Source: UBA7236 sp964463165
GTDB taxonomy: Bacteria > Bacteroidota > Bacteroidia > Chitinophagales > BACL12
Length of the DNA: 64,000 nt
Assembly: GCA_964463165.1 (NCBI GenBank)
Contig: CAYXBK010000014.1
Span: 1 to 64,000 of the forward strand
Reading direction: 5' to 3'
A model generated the notes under the pieces. It was not told where the DNA came from, searched no databases, and saw only the letters and a list, made by a program, of their open reading frames with translations. The translations under genes were made by a program, and so were the position numbers. Positions 15,155-23,868 of this stretch are shown here, piece after piece. Within the stretch, counting starts at the first letter, position 1. Each line of letters begins with the position of its first letter.

Positions 15155-16371
15155 AAAAGATTTTCATTCACGGACCGCAACATGCAATACATGGTACGAT
15201 ACAACTGGAAGGTTCGAAAAGTATCAGCAACCGCTTATTGCTGATGCAGGCCTTGTGCAAAGAACCTTTTGAAATAAAAAATCTTTCACCTTCAGACGAT
15301 ACGCAAACACTTAAAAAATTAATTGCCGGGCAATCAGAAATACATGATGTAGGCGCTGCAGGCACTACAATGCGGTTTCTTATTTCTTATTATTCCATTC
15401 TTGAGGGAGAGAGAATTCTTACAGGCACAGAGCGGATGAAAAACCGCCCGGTGAAAATTCTTGTGGATGCATTGCGTACAATCGGTGCAGAAATTTCCTA
15501 TCTGGAAAAAGAAGGTTATCCGCCATTAAAAATTGCAGGAAAAAAATTAAACGGCGGGAAATTGCAGATCCGTGCTGATGTAAGTTCGCAATATATTTCT
15601 TCCCTCATGATGATCGCACCTGTTCTTGATCAGGGACTCGAACTCGAATTACAAGGTAAAATTTCATCGTACCCGTATATCCGCATGACATTGCAGACAA
15701 TGGCCGAGCTCGGCATCCGGTACGAAGAAAACGGGAATCTTTTTAAAATTTATCCAGGCAGGTATCAACCGAAAACAATGGTTGCCGAAAGCGACTGGAG
15801 TGCAGCTTCTTATTATTTTTCAATTGCAGCTTTGAATAAAAATGCGGAGATCCGGATTGCAGGATTATTTGAAAAAAGTTTGCAGGGAGATTGTATTCTG
15901 ACATCTCTGTATAAAAAATTCGGCGTGCAGAGTTCTTTTGAAAACGGAATATGGATCCTGAAAAATACGGGAGTTATTGAAAAGCAATTTGAATTCGATT
16001 TTTCCGATTGCCCGGATATTGCGCAAACGGTGGCAGTCACTGCAGCAACTTTAGGTGTGGAAGTGGTATTTACCGGTGTTGAAAGTTTAAAAATAAAGGA
16101 AACGGACCGCACGCAGGCATTAAGCGATGAATTAAAAAAATTCGGAGTTGATTTTTTTGAAGACGACGGGAAATGGATTTTAAAAGGTGAAACAAATACA
16201 GAAGAAATCATTTCCATCCGAACATACGAAGATCATCGCATGGCGATGTGTTTTGCGCCGCTGAGTTTAAAACATGCATTAATTATTGAAGAACCGGATG
16301 TTGTAAATAAATCTTATCCGTCTTTTTGGGGAGATTTAACTTCAATTGGATTTTCCATCTCATCACTGTGA
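15151..16371 (+). CDS. aroA: 3-phosphoshikimate 1-carboxyvinyltransferase (EPSP synthase)
   Basis: A 406-residue EPSP synthase, the sixth shikimate-pathway step, transferring enolpyruvyl from PEP to shikimate-3-phosphate. Motifs: LEGSKSISNRLLLM, GAAGTTMRFLISYY, DVSSQYISSLMM, the catalytic-loop IKETDRTQALSDELKKFG and YEDHRMAMCFAPLSL. The start is GTG at 15151 within the overlap with aroB. The last 58 bases (16314-16371) also encode the C-terminus of the convergent OstA-like gene. Confidence 0.96.
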   Translation: MKKIFIHGPQHAIHGTIQLEGSKSISNRLLLMQALCKEPFEIKNLSPSDDTQTLKKLIAGQSEIHDVGAAGTTMRFLISYYSILEGERILTGTERMKNRPVKILVDALRTIGAEISYLEKEGYPPLKIAGKKLNGGKLQIRADVSSQYISSLMMIAPVLDQGLELELQGKISSYPYIRMTLQTMAELGIRYEENGNLFKIYPGRYQPKTMVAESDWSAASYYFSIAALNKNAEIRIAGLFEKSLQGDCILTSLYKKFGVQSSFENGIWILKNTGVIEKQFEFDFSDCPDIAQTVAVTAATLGVEVVFTGVESLKIKETDRTQALSDELKKFGVDFFEDDGKWILKGETNTEEIISIRTYEDHRMAMCFAPLSLKHALIIEEPDVVNKSYPSFWGDLTSIGFSISSL

Positions 16372-17921
16372 AATTCCTGGATCATCAGGTCGTATTTTGA
16401 TTTGGGCCGGCTGTCGTATTCCCACTCAAAATCATCCAGTAAAAAATTCTCCGGGCGGATATCTTTCATCGGCTGGAAATCAGAATCGGGGTTTGTTTTG
16501 AAAGATAATTTCTGAAATTTCCTTTTCTCCAGGTAAATATCAATATCGCTGCACAACATTTTATTTACGCCGATATAGGCGCCGCGGTCGTCAGTACCGT
16601 AATAAATACTTTCTCCGTTTCCTTTTACTTCAATCTTTTTTAATTCCTCTTCAACAAAATAACCGTATATATTTCGTCCTTTCACCTGGTTATAGATCAG
16701 GCTGTCGTCTTCGTTTACAATAAAACCGTTTGAATATAAATGTATCTGATCCAGTTTTTGATTTTTTATATACAGCACAATTGTATCCGCTGTGAATTGA
16801 GTGCTGTCGCTCCATAATACCGGTGCTTTAAATAACCGGATCGTTGAATCCAGATCGGAATAGGTGAGTGAATCACATCTGCCCTGCATATCCGTTTTAT
16901 AGATTTTCACATGATGAAAAACAAGTGTGATGCGTTTGTTCAGGCTGTCGGTAATGGAGCGGATCGTATCTCCTGAAATAAACAAGGTGTCATTTTCAAT
17001 AATAAAACCCGCCATGGATCCGCTGGTTGAAACAATTGTTTTTGTGATCTCATTATATTCGGCAATATTGCTGTACTGCAGTGCATTTTGCGCCGTATCC
17101 CTGAATGCAATATTTCCAAATGCTTTTCCAATGCCGGTTTCGCGGTTATAATAAATGCTGTCGGCAAATAATTCCTGCGGCGGATTTTCAAGTTTTACAT
17201 TTTCATTGAAAACCGCAATACCTGATTTCGTATCGTAAAAACCACTTTCACAATAAACCGTACTTTCTTTATTAAAAATATACGTCGGCCCGTGAAAATA
17301 TGCACGTTCGATGGAGGTATTATATTGCAGTGTATCGGCAGTTAAACTATAATCGGGATTTGTAAGAACCACACTGTCGCTGAAAAATGCATCATTTGAA
17401 TTTGTGAGATAATAACCGTTTTCGCTCGTCAGTTTTGTTTCGCCGTTATCGAGTTGCCCTCCATTATGATACGTTGCAATTTTTTCATTCATATCATAGG
17501 ATAATTTTTCTGTGGTTAATGTCATTGTATTATCCGACATGCGCACATTTTCGTAAAGGTTTGCAATTTTGGTATTGCCATCATATGATGCCGAATCGCC
17601 GTATGCATTTATCGAATCACCCTGTTCAAAATGCACGTTGCCATATACCCTTGCAATATTTTCATTTTTATAAAGGAGTGCACTGTCGCAATATAAAGTA
17701 AGATCCTTCTGCACGAGGATCACATTGTACATGAGTTTATTATAGGAAGTTTTTTTTGTCTGAATGATTTCCAGATATTCAGCCTGCCGGATCTCAATTT
17801 CCGTTGTATCCTTTTTTTGCGGGACGGTTATTTTTGATTGTGCCGAAACGGTTGCGGGCAAAATAAAAATACAGCACACCAACAGAGCAGAAAAGACCTG
17901 CTTAGTCCGGAACTTTCGCAT
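16314..17921 (-). CDS. OstA/LptA-like LPS transport protein
   Basis: A 535-residue exported protein with a signal peptide (KQVFSALLVCCIFILPATVSAQ) and long OstA/LptA beta-jellyroll repeats: LYCDSALLYKNENIARVYGN, QGDSINAYGDSASYDGN, ANLYENVRMSD, LTTEKLSYDMNEKIATYHNG and more with the same rhythm. This is the periplasmic bridge component fold that carries LPS toward LptD. Much longer than E. coli LptA (185 residues), as usual in Bacteroidota. The start ATG at 17921 lies inside the 3' end of the upstream MlaD-like gene (20-base overlap), so the two are co-transcribed. The frame continues upstream to 17987 but that stretch lacks a signal-like start. Confidence 0.88.
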   Translation of the reverse strand: MRKFRTKQVFSALLVCCIFILPATVSAQSKITVPQKKDTTEIEIRQAEYLEIIQTKKTSYNKLMYNVILVQKDLTLYCDSALLYKNENIARVYGNVHFEQGDSINAYGDSASYDGNTKIANLYENVRMSDNTMTLTTEKLSYDMNEKIATYHNGGQLDNGETKLTSENGYYLTNSNDAFFSDSVVLTNPDYSLTADTLQYNTSIERAYFHGPTYIFNKESTVYCESGFYDTKSGIAVFNENVKLENPPQELFADSIYYNRETGIGKAFGNIAFRDTAQNALQYSNIAEYNEITKTIVSTSGSMAGFIIENDTLFISGDTIRSITDSLNKRITLVFHHVKIYKTDMQGRCDSLTYSDLDSTIRLFKAPVLWSDSTQFTADTIVLYIKNQKLDQIHLYSNGFIVNEDDSLIYNQVKGRNIYGYFVEEELKKIEVKGNGESIYYGTDDRGAYIGVNKMLCSDIDIYLEKRKFQKLSFKTNPDSDFQPMKDIRPENFLLDDFEWEYDSRPKSKYDLMIQEFHSDEMENPIEVKSPQKDG

Positions 17922-18876
17922 TTTCTGACTCCTTCTTTTTGCCGAATAATGTGAGCCTGATCTCGGGATTTTCTGCAAAATTATCAAGCACCATTTTTAA
18001 ACTGTTGAGCGTATGTGTGAGGTCGTTATATAAATCCGGATTATTTACCAGGAGTCCTAAACTTCCCTGGCTTGAATCGATTTTCGCAGAAATGGAATTT
18101 ATTTTATCAATGGATAATTGTGCTTCGGCTGATAATTCTCCCCAGTCGATTGCCCGCATTGATTCGGAAACGGCTCTTAAATTCTGAATAATTGATTTTA
18201 CATCGTCTTCACTTTCATTCATATAATTTGTGATGCCGCTTACATCGGTAATAATTGAATCAATATTTTTCTGTTCTGTTGTAATTAATTCATTTACTCT
18301 GTCGGCCGACTGATTAAATGATTCAAGTGTTTTTTTAATGCTCGACATACTGTTTTTAAAATCCTCCTGCACCTGTTCTGTGAAAATGCCTCTTAATACA
18401 TTAATTGCAGTATCGAGCGACACAACCATGCTTTTTACTTTTTCGGTGAGTGGTTTTAATTCTTCCCTGATTTGATTCTGAATATTATCTTCAATTAATC
18501 CGGCTATCAATCCGTTTTTGGCAATATTCGTTTTACTTGTTCCCAAATGCAGGTCAATATATTTTGAACCCAATAAATCGCCGCGTATCATTGCCTTTGA
18601 ATCATCCGGAATTGTGAGATCTTCCGTAATATTTATTTTGATGTCGACACCCGACTGGTCGTCCTGCAATGCAACTTCCTTTACACGGCCCACTGTAAAA
18701 CCATCAACTTGCACAGGATCTCCAACACTCACGCCTGCAGAATAAGGATATTCGATATTATAATTAACGCCTTTGTGAAAAACGCTGATACCTTTCAGAT
18801 AATTTACCCCGATAAACAGCAGGGCGATGCCTGTAGCTGCGAGTATCCCGACTTTCGATTCGTTTGAAATCTTCAA
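17902..18876 (-). CDS. MlaD-like MCE family protein
   Basis: A protein of about 324 residues with a short N-terminal membrane anchor (VGILAATGIALLFIGVNYLKG) and one MCE domain with YSAGVSVGDPVQVDGFTVGRV, followed by long coiled-coil helices (about residues 150-290). It belongs to the periplasmic lipid-binding MlaD family, which passes phospholipids between membranes with an ABC transporter not encoded here. There is no ATG. The usual family start M-K-I-S-N-E corresponds to the TTG at 18876; the frame opens at another TTG, 18918. It lies between the amidase and OstA genes on the minus strand. Confidence 0.92.
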   Translation of the reverse strand: MKISNESKVGILAATGIALLFIGVNYLKGISVFHKGVNYNIEYPYSAGVSVGDPVQVDGFTVGRVKEVALQDDQSGVDIKINITEDLTIPDDSKAMIRGDLLGSKYIDLHLGTSKTNIAKNGLIAGLIEDNIQNQIREELKPLTEKVKSMVVSLDTAINVLRGIFTEQVQEDFKNSMSSIKKTLESFNQSADRVNELITTEQKNIDSIITDVSGITNYMNESEDDVKSIIQNLRAVSESMRAIDWGELSAEAQLSIDKINSISAKIDSSQGSLGLLVNNPDLYNDLTHTLNSLKMVLDNFAENPEIRLTLFGKKKESENAKVPD

Positions 18877-18928
18877 TGTATGAAGTTTTGTGCGTGCTAA
18901 ATTATGAATTGACGGCAATTATTTATAA

Positions 18929-20110
18929 TTAATTGCCTGCAGCCAATGCTTTCGCCTCTTCCAGGGAGATGCGTTTGCCATTGTTGAACGCAATTACAAA
19001 TGCATCTTTAAAACCGGCAGTGCGTGCAATACTTTGTTTTTTTACCGCTTCATCCAGATTTGTATAAGGCCCGATCCGGTATTTATACAAACCGTTTTCC
19101 TTTACATAATTGATCGTTTCCTTCTGCAACTGGCTGAATTTTGAATTTGTGGTTTTTAATTCGGTTTCATCGGCATAAAACTGCACCTGAAATAATACCG
19201 GTGAATCGGTTTGCGCAACTGTATTTGTTGAAGAAGAACCATTTGTTGCAGGGGCAGGTTCATTTTTTACCGTATTATTTTCAACGGGATGCTCCATTAT
19301 GGTTTTATAATCTGAAAAAGCTTTCAGGATACAATTTGCAATTTTATCCTGGCCATCGGCTGAAGCAAGAAATTTTTCTTCATTTGTGTTGGTTAAAAAT
19401 CCTGTTTCGATCAGCACGCTCGGCATGGCAGTTTTCCAGAGAACAAGAAATCCCGCCTGCTTTACCCCGCGGCTCGAACGTTTTGCTTCCTCTTTAAAAT
19501 AATCTTCCACTTTCGAAGCGAATAAAATACTCTGATCCATATATGCATGCTGGTTCAGAGAAAAAATAATATGTGATGCCGGATTATTCGGGTCAAATCC
19601 ATCGTAATGTTGCGCATAATCATCTTCCATTAAAATAACATCGTTCTCGCGTTTTGCAACGTTGAGATTTGCTTCTGTTTTGTGCAATCCCATTACATAC
19701 GTTTCTGTTCCATAGGGTGATGTGCTGGGATTTGCGTTGCAGTGAATGCAAATAAACAGATCGGCATTATTGCGGTTGGCGATGGCAGCACGTTCATATA
19801 ATTCAATAAAAACATCGGTTTTTCTTGTGTAAATCACTTTCACATCAGGATATTTTTCCTGAATTTGTGCGCCGAGTTTGAGAGCAATACTCAAAGCCAC
19901 ATTTTTTTCATAGGAATTTTTTCCGTTGCATCCGTAATCCTGACCGCCATGTCCGGCGTCGATCACCACCGTTTTTAATTTATACGTATCAAATTCTTTA
20001 GGAAGGTTTTGTTGCACAGGTGGATGGTATCCGCCAAAAGAACTTGTGATCAGGAAAATAATTGCGGTGATCAGAAAACGTGAGATAACTGGCTGGCGGC
20101 TGAATTTCAT
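18929..20110 (-). CDS. N-acetylmuramoyl-L-alanine amidase with SPOR domain
   Basis: Secreted zinc amidase (Amidase_3) that removes stem peptides from peptidoglycan. Signal peptide FLITAIIFLITSSFGG; catalytic domain with TVVIDAGHGGQDYGCNG (His ligand), KNVALSIALKLG (Glu ligand context), ICIHCNANPS (His ligand) and VLIETGFLTNTNEE (catalytic Glu); C-terminal SPOR domain (FQVQFYADE...YRIGPYTNLDEA) that binds denuded glycan. Two in-frame ATGs exist, 20155 and 20110. Only 29 bases separate 20155 from the divergent LptD start, and the segment from 20110 begins directly with a signal peptide, so 20110 is preferred. First gene of an envelope operon with the MCE and OstA genes. Confidence 0.93.
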   Translation of the reverse strand: MKFSRQPVISRFLITAIIFLITSSFGGYHPPVQQNLPKEFDTYKLKTVVIDAGHGGQDYGCNGKNSYEKNVALSIALKLGAQIQEKYPDVKVIYTRKTDVFIELYERAAIANRNNADLFICIHCNANPSTSPYGTETYVMGLHKTEANLNVAKRENDVILMEDDYAQHYDGFDPNNPASHIIFSLNQHAYMDQSILFASKVEDYFKEEAKRSSRGVKQAGFLVLWKTAMPSVLIETGFLTNTNEEKFLASADGQDKIANCILKAFSDYKTIMEHPVENNTVKNEPAPATNGSSSTNTVAQTDSPVLFQVQFYADETELKTTNSKFSQLQKETINYVKENGLYKYRIGPYTNLDEAVKKQSIARTAGFKDAFVIAFNNGKRISLEEAKALAAGN

Positions 20111-20184
20111 AATTTCAATAGCTTTGTACAATATTTGTTTGAAAAGTTCATTCATCTTTAAAACTGTTCCAAAATTCGCAGGTA

Positions 20185-22848
20185 TTGCGTAAACTTTTAA
20201 TAATAACGTTGCTCAGCCTGTCCGGTTACGCCTGTTTTAGTGCGATAAACGGTGAATCTGTATATTTTATTGAGCAAACACGCAATGACTTTGTGTATTC
20301 CCCCCGGATTTCAGATCCCGATTCTTCTCTTCTGGCAGATTCTTTAAAAATTGATTCGATTTCCGTTTCACAGGATACGATCTGGTACCGCATATCTTCT
20401 GATGCGCTCGACGACCAGATTTTGTATAAAGGTGCCGATTCAATTGTTTACGATCTGGCTGCTGGTAAAACATACATTTATAAAAATGCAGAGATCACCT
20501 ATCAGACTTATTTATTAAAAGCAGATTATATTGAATTCGACTGGAAAGCAAAAACAATTATTGCGAGGCAAATCACAGACAGCCTCGGAAATAAATCGGC
20601 ATTGCCTTATTTTAAGGAAGGGGAAGATGAATTCAGTGCAGAAGACATGACTTATAATTTCGGGACAAAAAAAGGGAGCCTGCATTATATCCGCAAACAG
20701 GAAGGTGAAGGATTTGTAACTGCTGATTCCGCGAAAAAAACAGATGATGAAAGTTATTTCGGAAAGGAATTGCATTATACAACCTGTGATCTTGATCATC
20801 CGCATTTTTATATTGTTGCCGATAAAGCAAAAGTGGTTCCGCGAAAAATTGCTGTAACCGGTCCGGCGCATCTGGTAATTGCCGATGTACCTACTCCTTT
20901 ATTTTTACCATTCGGAATTTTTCCGATCAAACGCGGTCAAACTTCCGGAATTTTAATTCCGCAATACGGCAATAGTTTAACGCAGGGATTTTTTCTGCGT
21001 GGTGGAGGATATTATTTTGCATTGAGTGATTATTATGATCTTTCATTAACAGGAGATATTTATTCCAGAGGATCGTGGGGATTGCATGGTTCATCGCGAT
21101 ACAATGTGCGATATAAATACAACGGAAGTTTCAGTCTTGATTATACAAAAAATAAATACGGGTTTGATTTTTCCCCTGATTATTCTGAGAACACAGGTTT
21201 TTTTGTAAGATGGAGTCATAATCAGGCAGCAAGTGCAAGGCCGAACAGTAAATTTGGTGCGAGTGTGAATGTAGGTACTACCGATTATCTGTCAAATAAT
21301 GCATATAATTCAAGCTATCTCACCAATCAGTTGAATTCAAGCATTTCTTATTCGAGAATATTTCCCGGCACACCATTTACACTTACAAGTTCGTTGCGGC
21401 ACAGCCAGAATACATCCACGCATATTGTTGATCTCACCTTGCCCGATGTTGCATTAACCATGAACCGGATCTATCCTTTTAAATCTTTGACCGATAACAG
21501 AAATAGTTTTTTATATCAATTGGGAGTCACCTATTCGATGAATGCACAAAACAGTATTTCTTCGCCTGATTCAACATTATTCGACAATGCAAGTTTTGAT
21601 AAATTCAGAAATGGATTGCAGCATCGTGTGAGTGCTTCAGCACCGGTAAAGATCTTAAAATATGTAACATTCAGTCCGAATTTTAATTATACCGAAAACT
21701 GGTATTTCGAAACTTACAGAAAGAATTTTGATCCCGATACGCTTATCGATACAACGTTATCAGCTACAGGCGAAGAAATTATTGATACAACGATTACCTA
21801 TGTAAATATTGATACGGTAAATGCGTTCAGAGCTGCACGGTATTTTAATATGGGTGCGAGCCTGAATACAAAATTATATTTCATGGCAACATTCAACGGT
21901 AAATTAAAAGCCATCCGCCATGTGATGACGCCAACACTTTCATTTAATTATTCACCTGATTTCGGAGATCCGAAATATAATTATTTCGGAGATTATTATG
22001 CATCACCCGATGCGACCGGCCCTACATCCTATTCTATTTTCGACGGTACAATTTATGGCGGGCCAACCAAAGGTGAAGTGGGCAGTATCGGTTTTAATCT
22101 TGGGAATATTCTGGAGATGAAAGTGTATTCCAAAAAAGATTCGGTAACACATGAAAAGAAAATCAAAATTTTCGAAAGTTTCAACCTCGGGGCATCTTAT
22201 AATTTAGCGGCAGATTCACTCAATCTTTCCGACCTGAATTTCAGCGGCTATACAACCTTATTTGAAAAACTGCGATTAAATTTTTCCGGTAGTTTCGATC
22301 CGTATATTATTGATACGCTGGGAAGGAATTTAAATCAGTTTGAATGGAACGTGAATCACCGCCCGGGCAGATTCAACGGAGGTTATGTGAGCATGAGCAC
22401 TTCCTTTGCATCGAAGCGCACCGAAAATCCCGGCTATTCAACTCTTGCCGGAACAGAAGCGGAAAGAGAAATGGTTTGGTCCAATCCGGAAAATTATATT
22501 GATTTCGAAGTGCCGTGGTCTTTTGATATCAGTTATAATTTGCGCATCACGAATACACCGACAGTTGATGGAAAGGATTCTTTATTTACAACACAAAGTG
22601 CAACTTTCAGCGGTGATGTAAATCTTACGCCAAAATGGAAAATTCAATTGACATCAGGGTATGATTTTCAATTAAAAGATTTTACCTACACATCGGTTGA
22701 TATTTATCGTGATCTGCATTGCTGGGAAATGGGATTTAAATGGATACCATTCGGATCGCGGCAGAGTTATATTTTTAATATCAATGTAAAAGCCAGTGTG
22801 TTGCAGGATTTGAAATTAACCAGGAAAAAAGACTGGAGTGAGTATTGA
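20185..22848 (+). CDS. lptD: LPS-assembly outer-membrane protein LptD-like
   Basis: An 887-residue outer-membrane beta-barrel that inserts LPS into the outer leaflet. After a signal peptide (KLLIITLLSLSGYACFS) comes an OstA-like jellyroll (IVYDLAAGKTYIYKNAEITY, TYLLKADYIEFDWKAK), then ADVPTPLFLPFGIFPIKRG, and a long barrel region with alternating aromatic strands ending in KDWSEY. In Bacteroidota such proteins are annotated as putative LPS assembly protein LptD. The start is a TTG at 20185; no ATG is available near the signal peptide. It is divergent from the amidase-MCE-OstA operon, so both arms serve envelope assembly. Confidence 0.9.
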   Translation: MRKLLIITLLSLSGYACFSAINGESVYFIEQTRNDFVYSPRISDPDSSLLADSLKIDSISVSQDTIWYRISSDALDDQILYKGADSIVYDLAAGKTYIYKNAEITYQTYLLKADYIEFDWKAKTIIARQITDSLGNKSALPYFKEGEDEFSAEDMTYNFGTKKGSLHYIRKQEGEGFVTADSAKKTDDESYFGKELHYTTCDLDHPHFYIVADKAKVVPRKIAVTGPAHLVIADVPTPLFLPFGIFPIKRGQTSGILIPQYGNSLTQGFFLRGGGYYFALSDYYDLSLTGDIYSRGSWGLHGSSRYNVRYKYNGSFSLDYTKNKYGFDFSPDYSENTGFFVRWSHNQAASARPNSKFGASVNVGTTDYLSNNAYNSSYLTNQLNSSISYSRIFPGTPFTLTSSLRHSQNTSTHIVDLTLPDVALTMNRIYPFKSLTDNRNSFLYQLGVTYSMNAQNSISSPDSTLFDNASFDKFRNGLQHRVSASAPVKILKYVTFSPNFNYTENWYFETYRKNFDPDTLIDTTLSATGEEIIDTTITYVNIDTVNAFRAARYFNMGASLNTKLYFMATFNGKLKAIRHVMTPTLSFNYSPDFGDPKYNYFGDYYASPDATGPTSYSIFDGTIYGGPTKGEVGSIGFNLGNILEMKVYSKKDSVTHEKKIKIFESFNLGASYNLAADSLNLSDLNFSGYTTLFEKLRLNFSGSFDPYIIDTLGRNLNQFEWNVNHRPGRFNGGYVSMSTSFASKRTENPGYSTLAGTEAEREMVWSNPENYIDFEVPWSFDISYNLRITNTPTVDGKDSLFTTQSATFSGDVNLTPKWKIQLTSGYDFQLKDFTYTSVDIYRDLHCWEMGFKWIPFGSRQSYIFNINVKASVLQDLKLTRKKDWSEY

Positions 22849-22922
22849 TGGTGGGAGGTGCTGGCTGCTGGCTACTAGCCGCTAGCTGCTGGCCGCTGGC
22901 TGCTAGCCACTAGCTACTAGAT
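22849..22922. repeat. Degenerate GCTGGCT/GCTAGCC tandem repeat
   Basis: Directly after the lptD stop, about 60 bases are built of 7-10-base variants of gctggctgctggctactag. The variants are partly self-complementary (gctagc), so the stretch could fold. Confidence 0.6.
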
Positions 22923-22930
22923 AAAAAAAA

Positions 22931-22952
22931 AGCACGATCAAACGATCGTGCT
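22931..22952. terminator. Bidirectional rho-independent terminator
   Basis: Stem AGCACGATC (22931-22939) and GATCGTGCT (22944-22952), loop of 4, with A run before and T run after. It serves both lptD (plus) and the T9SS gene (minus). Confidence 0.93.
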
Positions 22953-22976
22953 TTTTTTATGAAAAAATGTAATTAA

Positions 22977-23747
22977 TTATTTAATGAATTTTTTGGTAAT
23001 TGTACCTGCGTTTGATTTCATAACTGCGATATACATACCGGCTTGTGCATTGCTGCCGTCCCATGTTGCAGTGTGGAATCCTTCAGTTTGGTTTCCGCTT
23101 ACTACAGTTGCAATATGCTGACCTGCATGGTTGAAAATTTCTACAGTTGCATCTGATGTTGAAGACATTTCATAACCAATAATGAAATTGTTATTATCAT
23201 TTTGAGTTACGCTTAAGTCAGCTTCAACAAACATTTCTTCAAATAAAGGTGCACCCTGAATTGATTTCAGATCAATAGCAGGAGTTGTTGCGATTGCTTC
23301 ATCGTTTGAAACCGGTCCGGTTGCTAAAATTGCATCAGAAGCTCTTACAGGACAAGTACCCTGCGTCCATGTTGTTGATCCGGAACCTGAGAACAACGGT
23401 GCTCCAAAGCAATAAGAAGTCCAGTTGAAGTAAATTGTTCCGCCACCATATGCATAAGATGTGTATGTGAATGCATCAACATAAATGGCACAACCATCCG
23501 GAACCGGATTTGTGAAAGTGATTGTCCATACATCTGTTCCTTTGTCGTATGATCCGGTAACGATCCAGTCAGTTCCTGTAAATACGTCTGCAGATCCTGA
23601 TAATTCCCAATGTCCCGGACTGGTTTTGGTAGCTGTTACACTGGTAACAAAACCGAATACATCAGTAAAGCAAAAGCCAGTGATAGCAGCTTGTGTGGAG
23701 CCCATTAAGCCAAGGGCCAAAGCGAGGATTAGTAATCTTTTTTTCAT
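22977..23747 (-). CDS. Secreted protein with T9SS type A sorting tail
   Basis: A 256-residue exported protein. Signal peptide RLLILALALGLMGSTQAA, a small beta-rich domain (GHWELSGSADVFTGTDWIVTG, VWTITFTNPVPDGCAIYV) of unknown fold, a linker, and a C-terminal type IX secretion sorting domain (VEIFNHAGQHIATVVSG...WDGSNAQAGMYIAVM and final KKFIK). The role of the mature domain is not known. It is a single gene ended by a strong terminator shared with lptD. Confidence 0.85.
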   Translation of the reverse strand: MKKRLLILALALGLMGSTQAAITGFCFTDVFGFVTSVTATKTSPGHWELSGSADVFTGTDWIVTGSYDKGTDVWTITFTNPVPDGCAIYVDAFTYTSYAYGGGTIYFNWTSYCFGAPLFSGSGSTTWTQGTCPVRASDAILATGPVSNDEAIATTPAIDLKSIQGAPLFEEMFVEADLSVTQNDNNNFIIGYEMSSTSDATVEIFNHAGQHIATVVSGNQTEGFHTATWDGSNAQAGMYIAVMKSNAGTITKKFIK

Positions 23748-23868
23748 AGTTTGTATGTTTTTATGATTAATGAATGAACTAACTTAGAGAGAAGAATCGG
23801 AATTTCCAAATGTCCAGGCCAAAAATTTCCCGGATCTTAATAAATGTAACTGATTCATTAATATCTGA

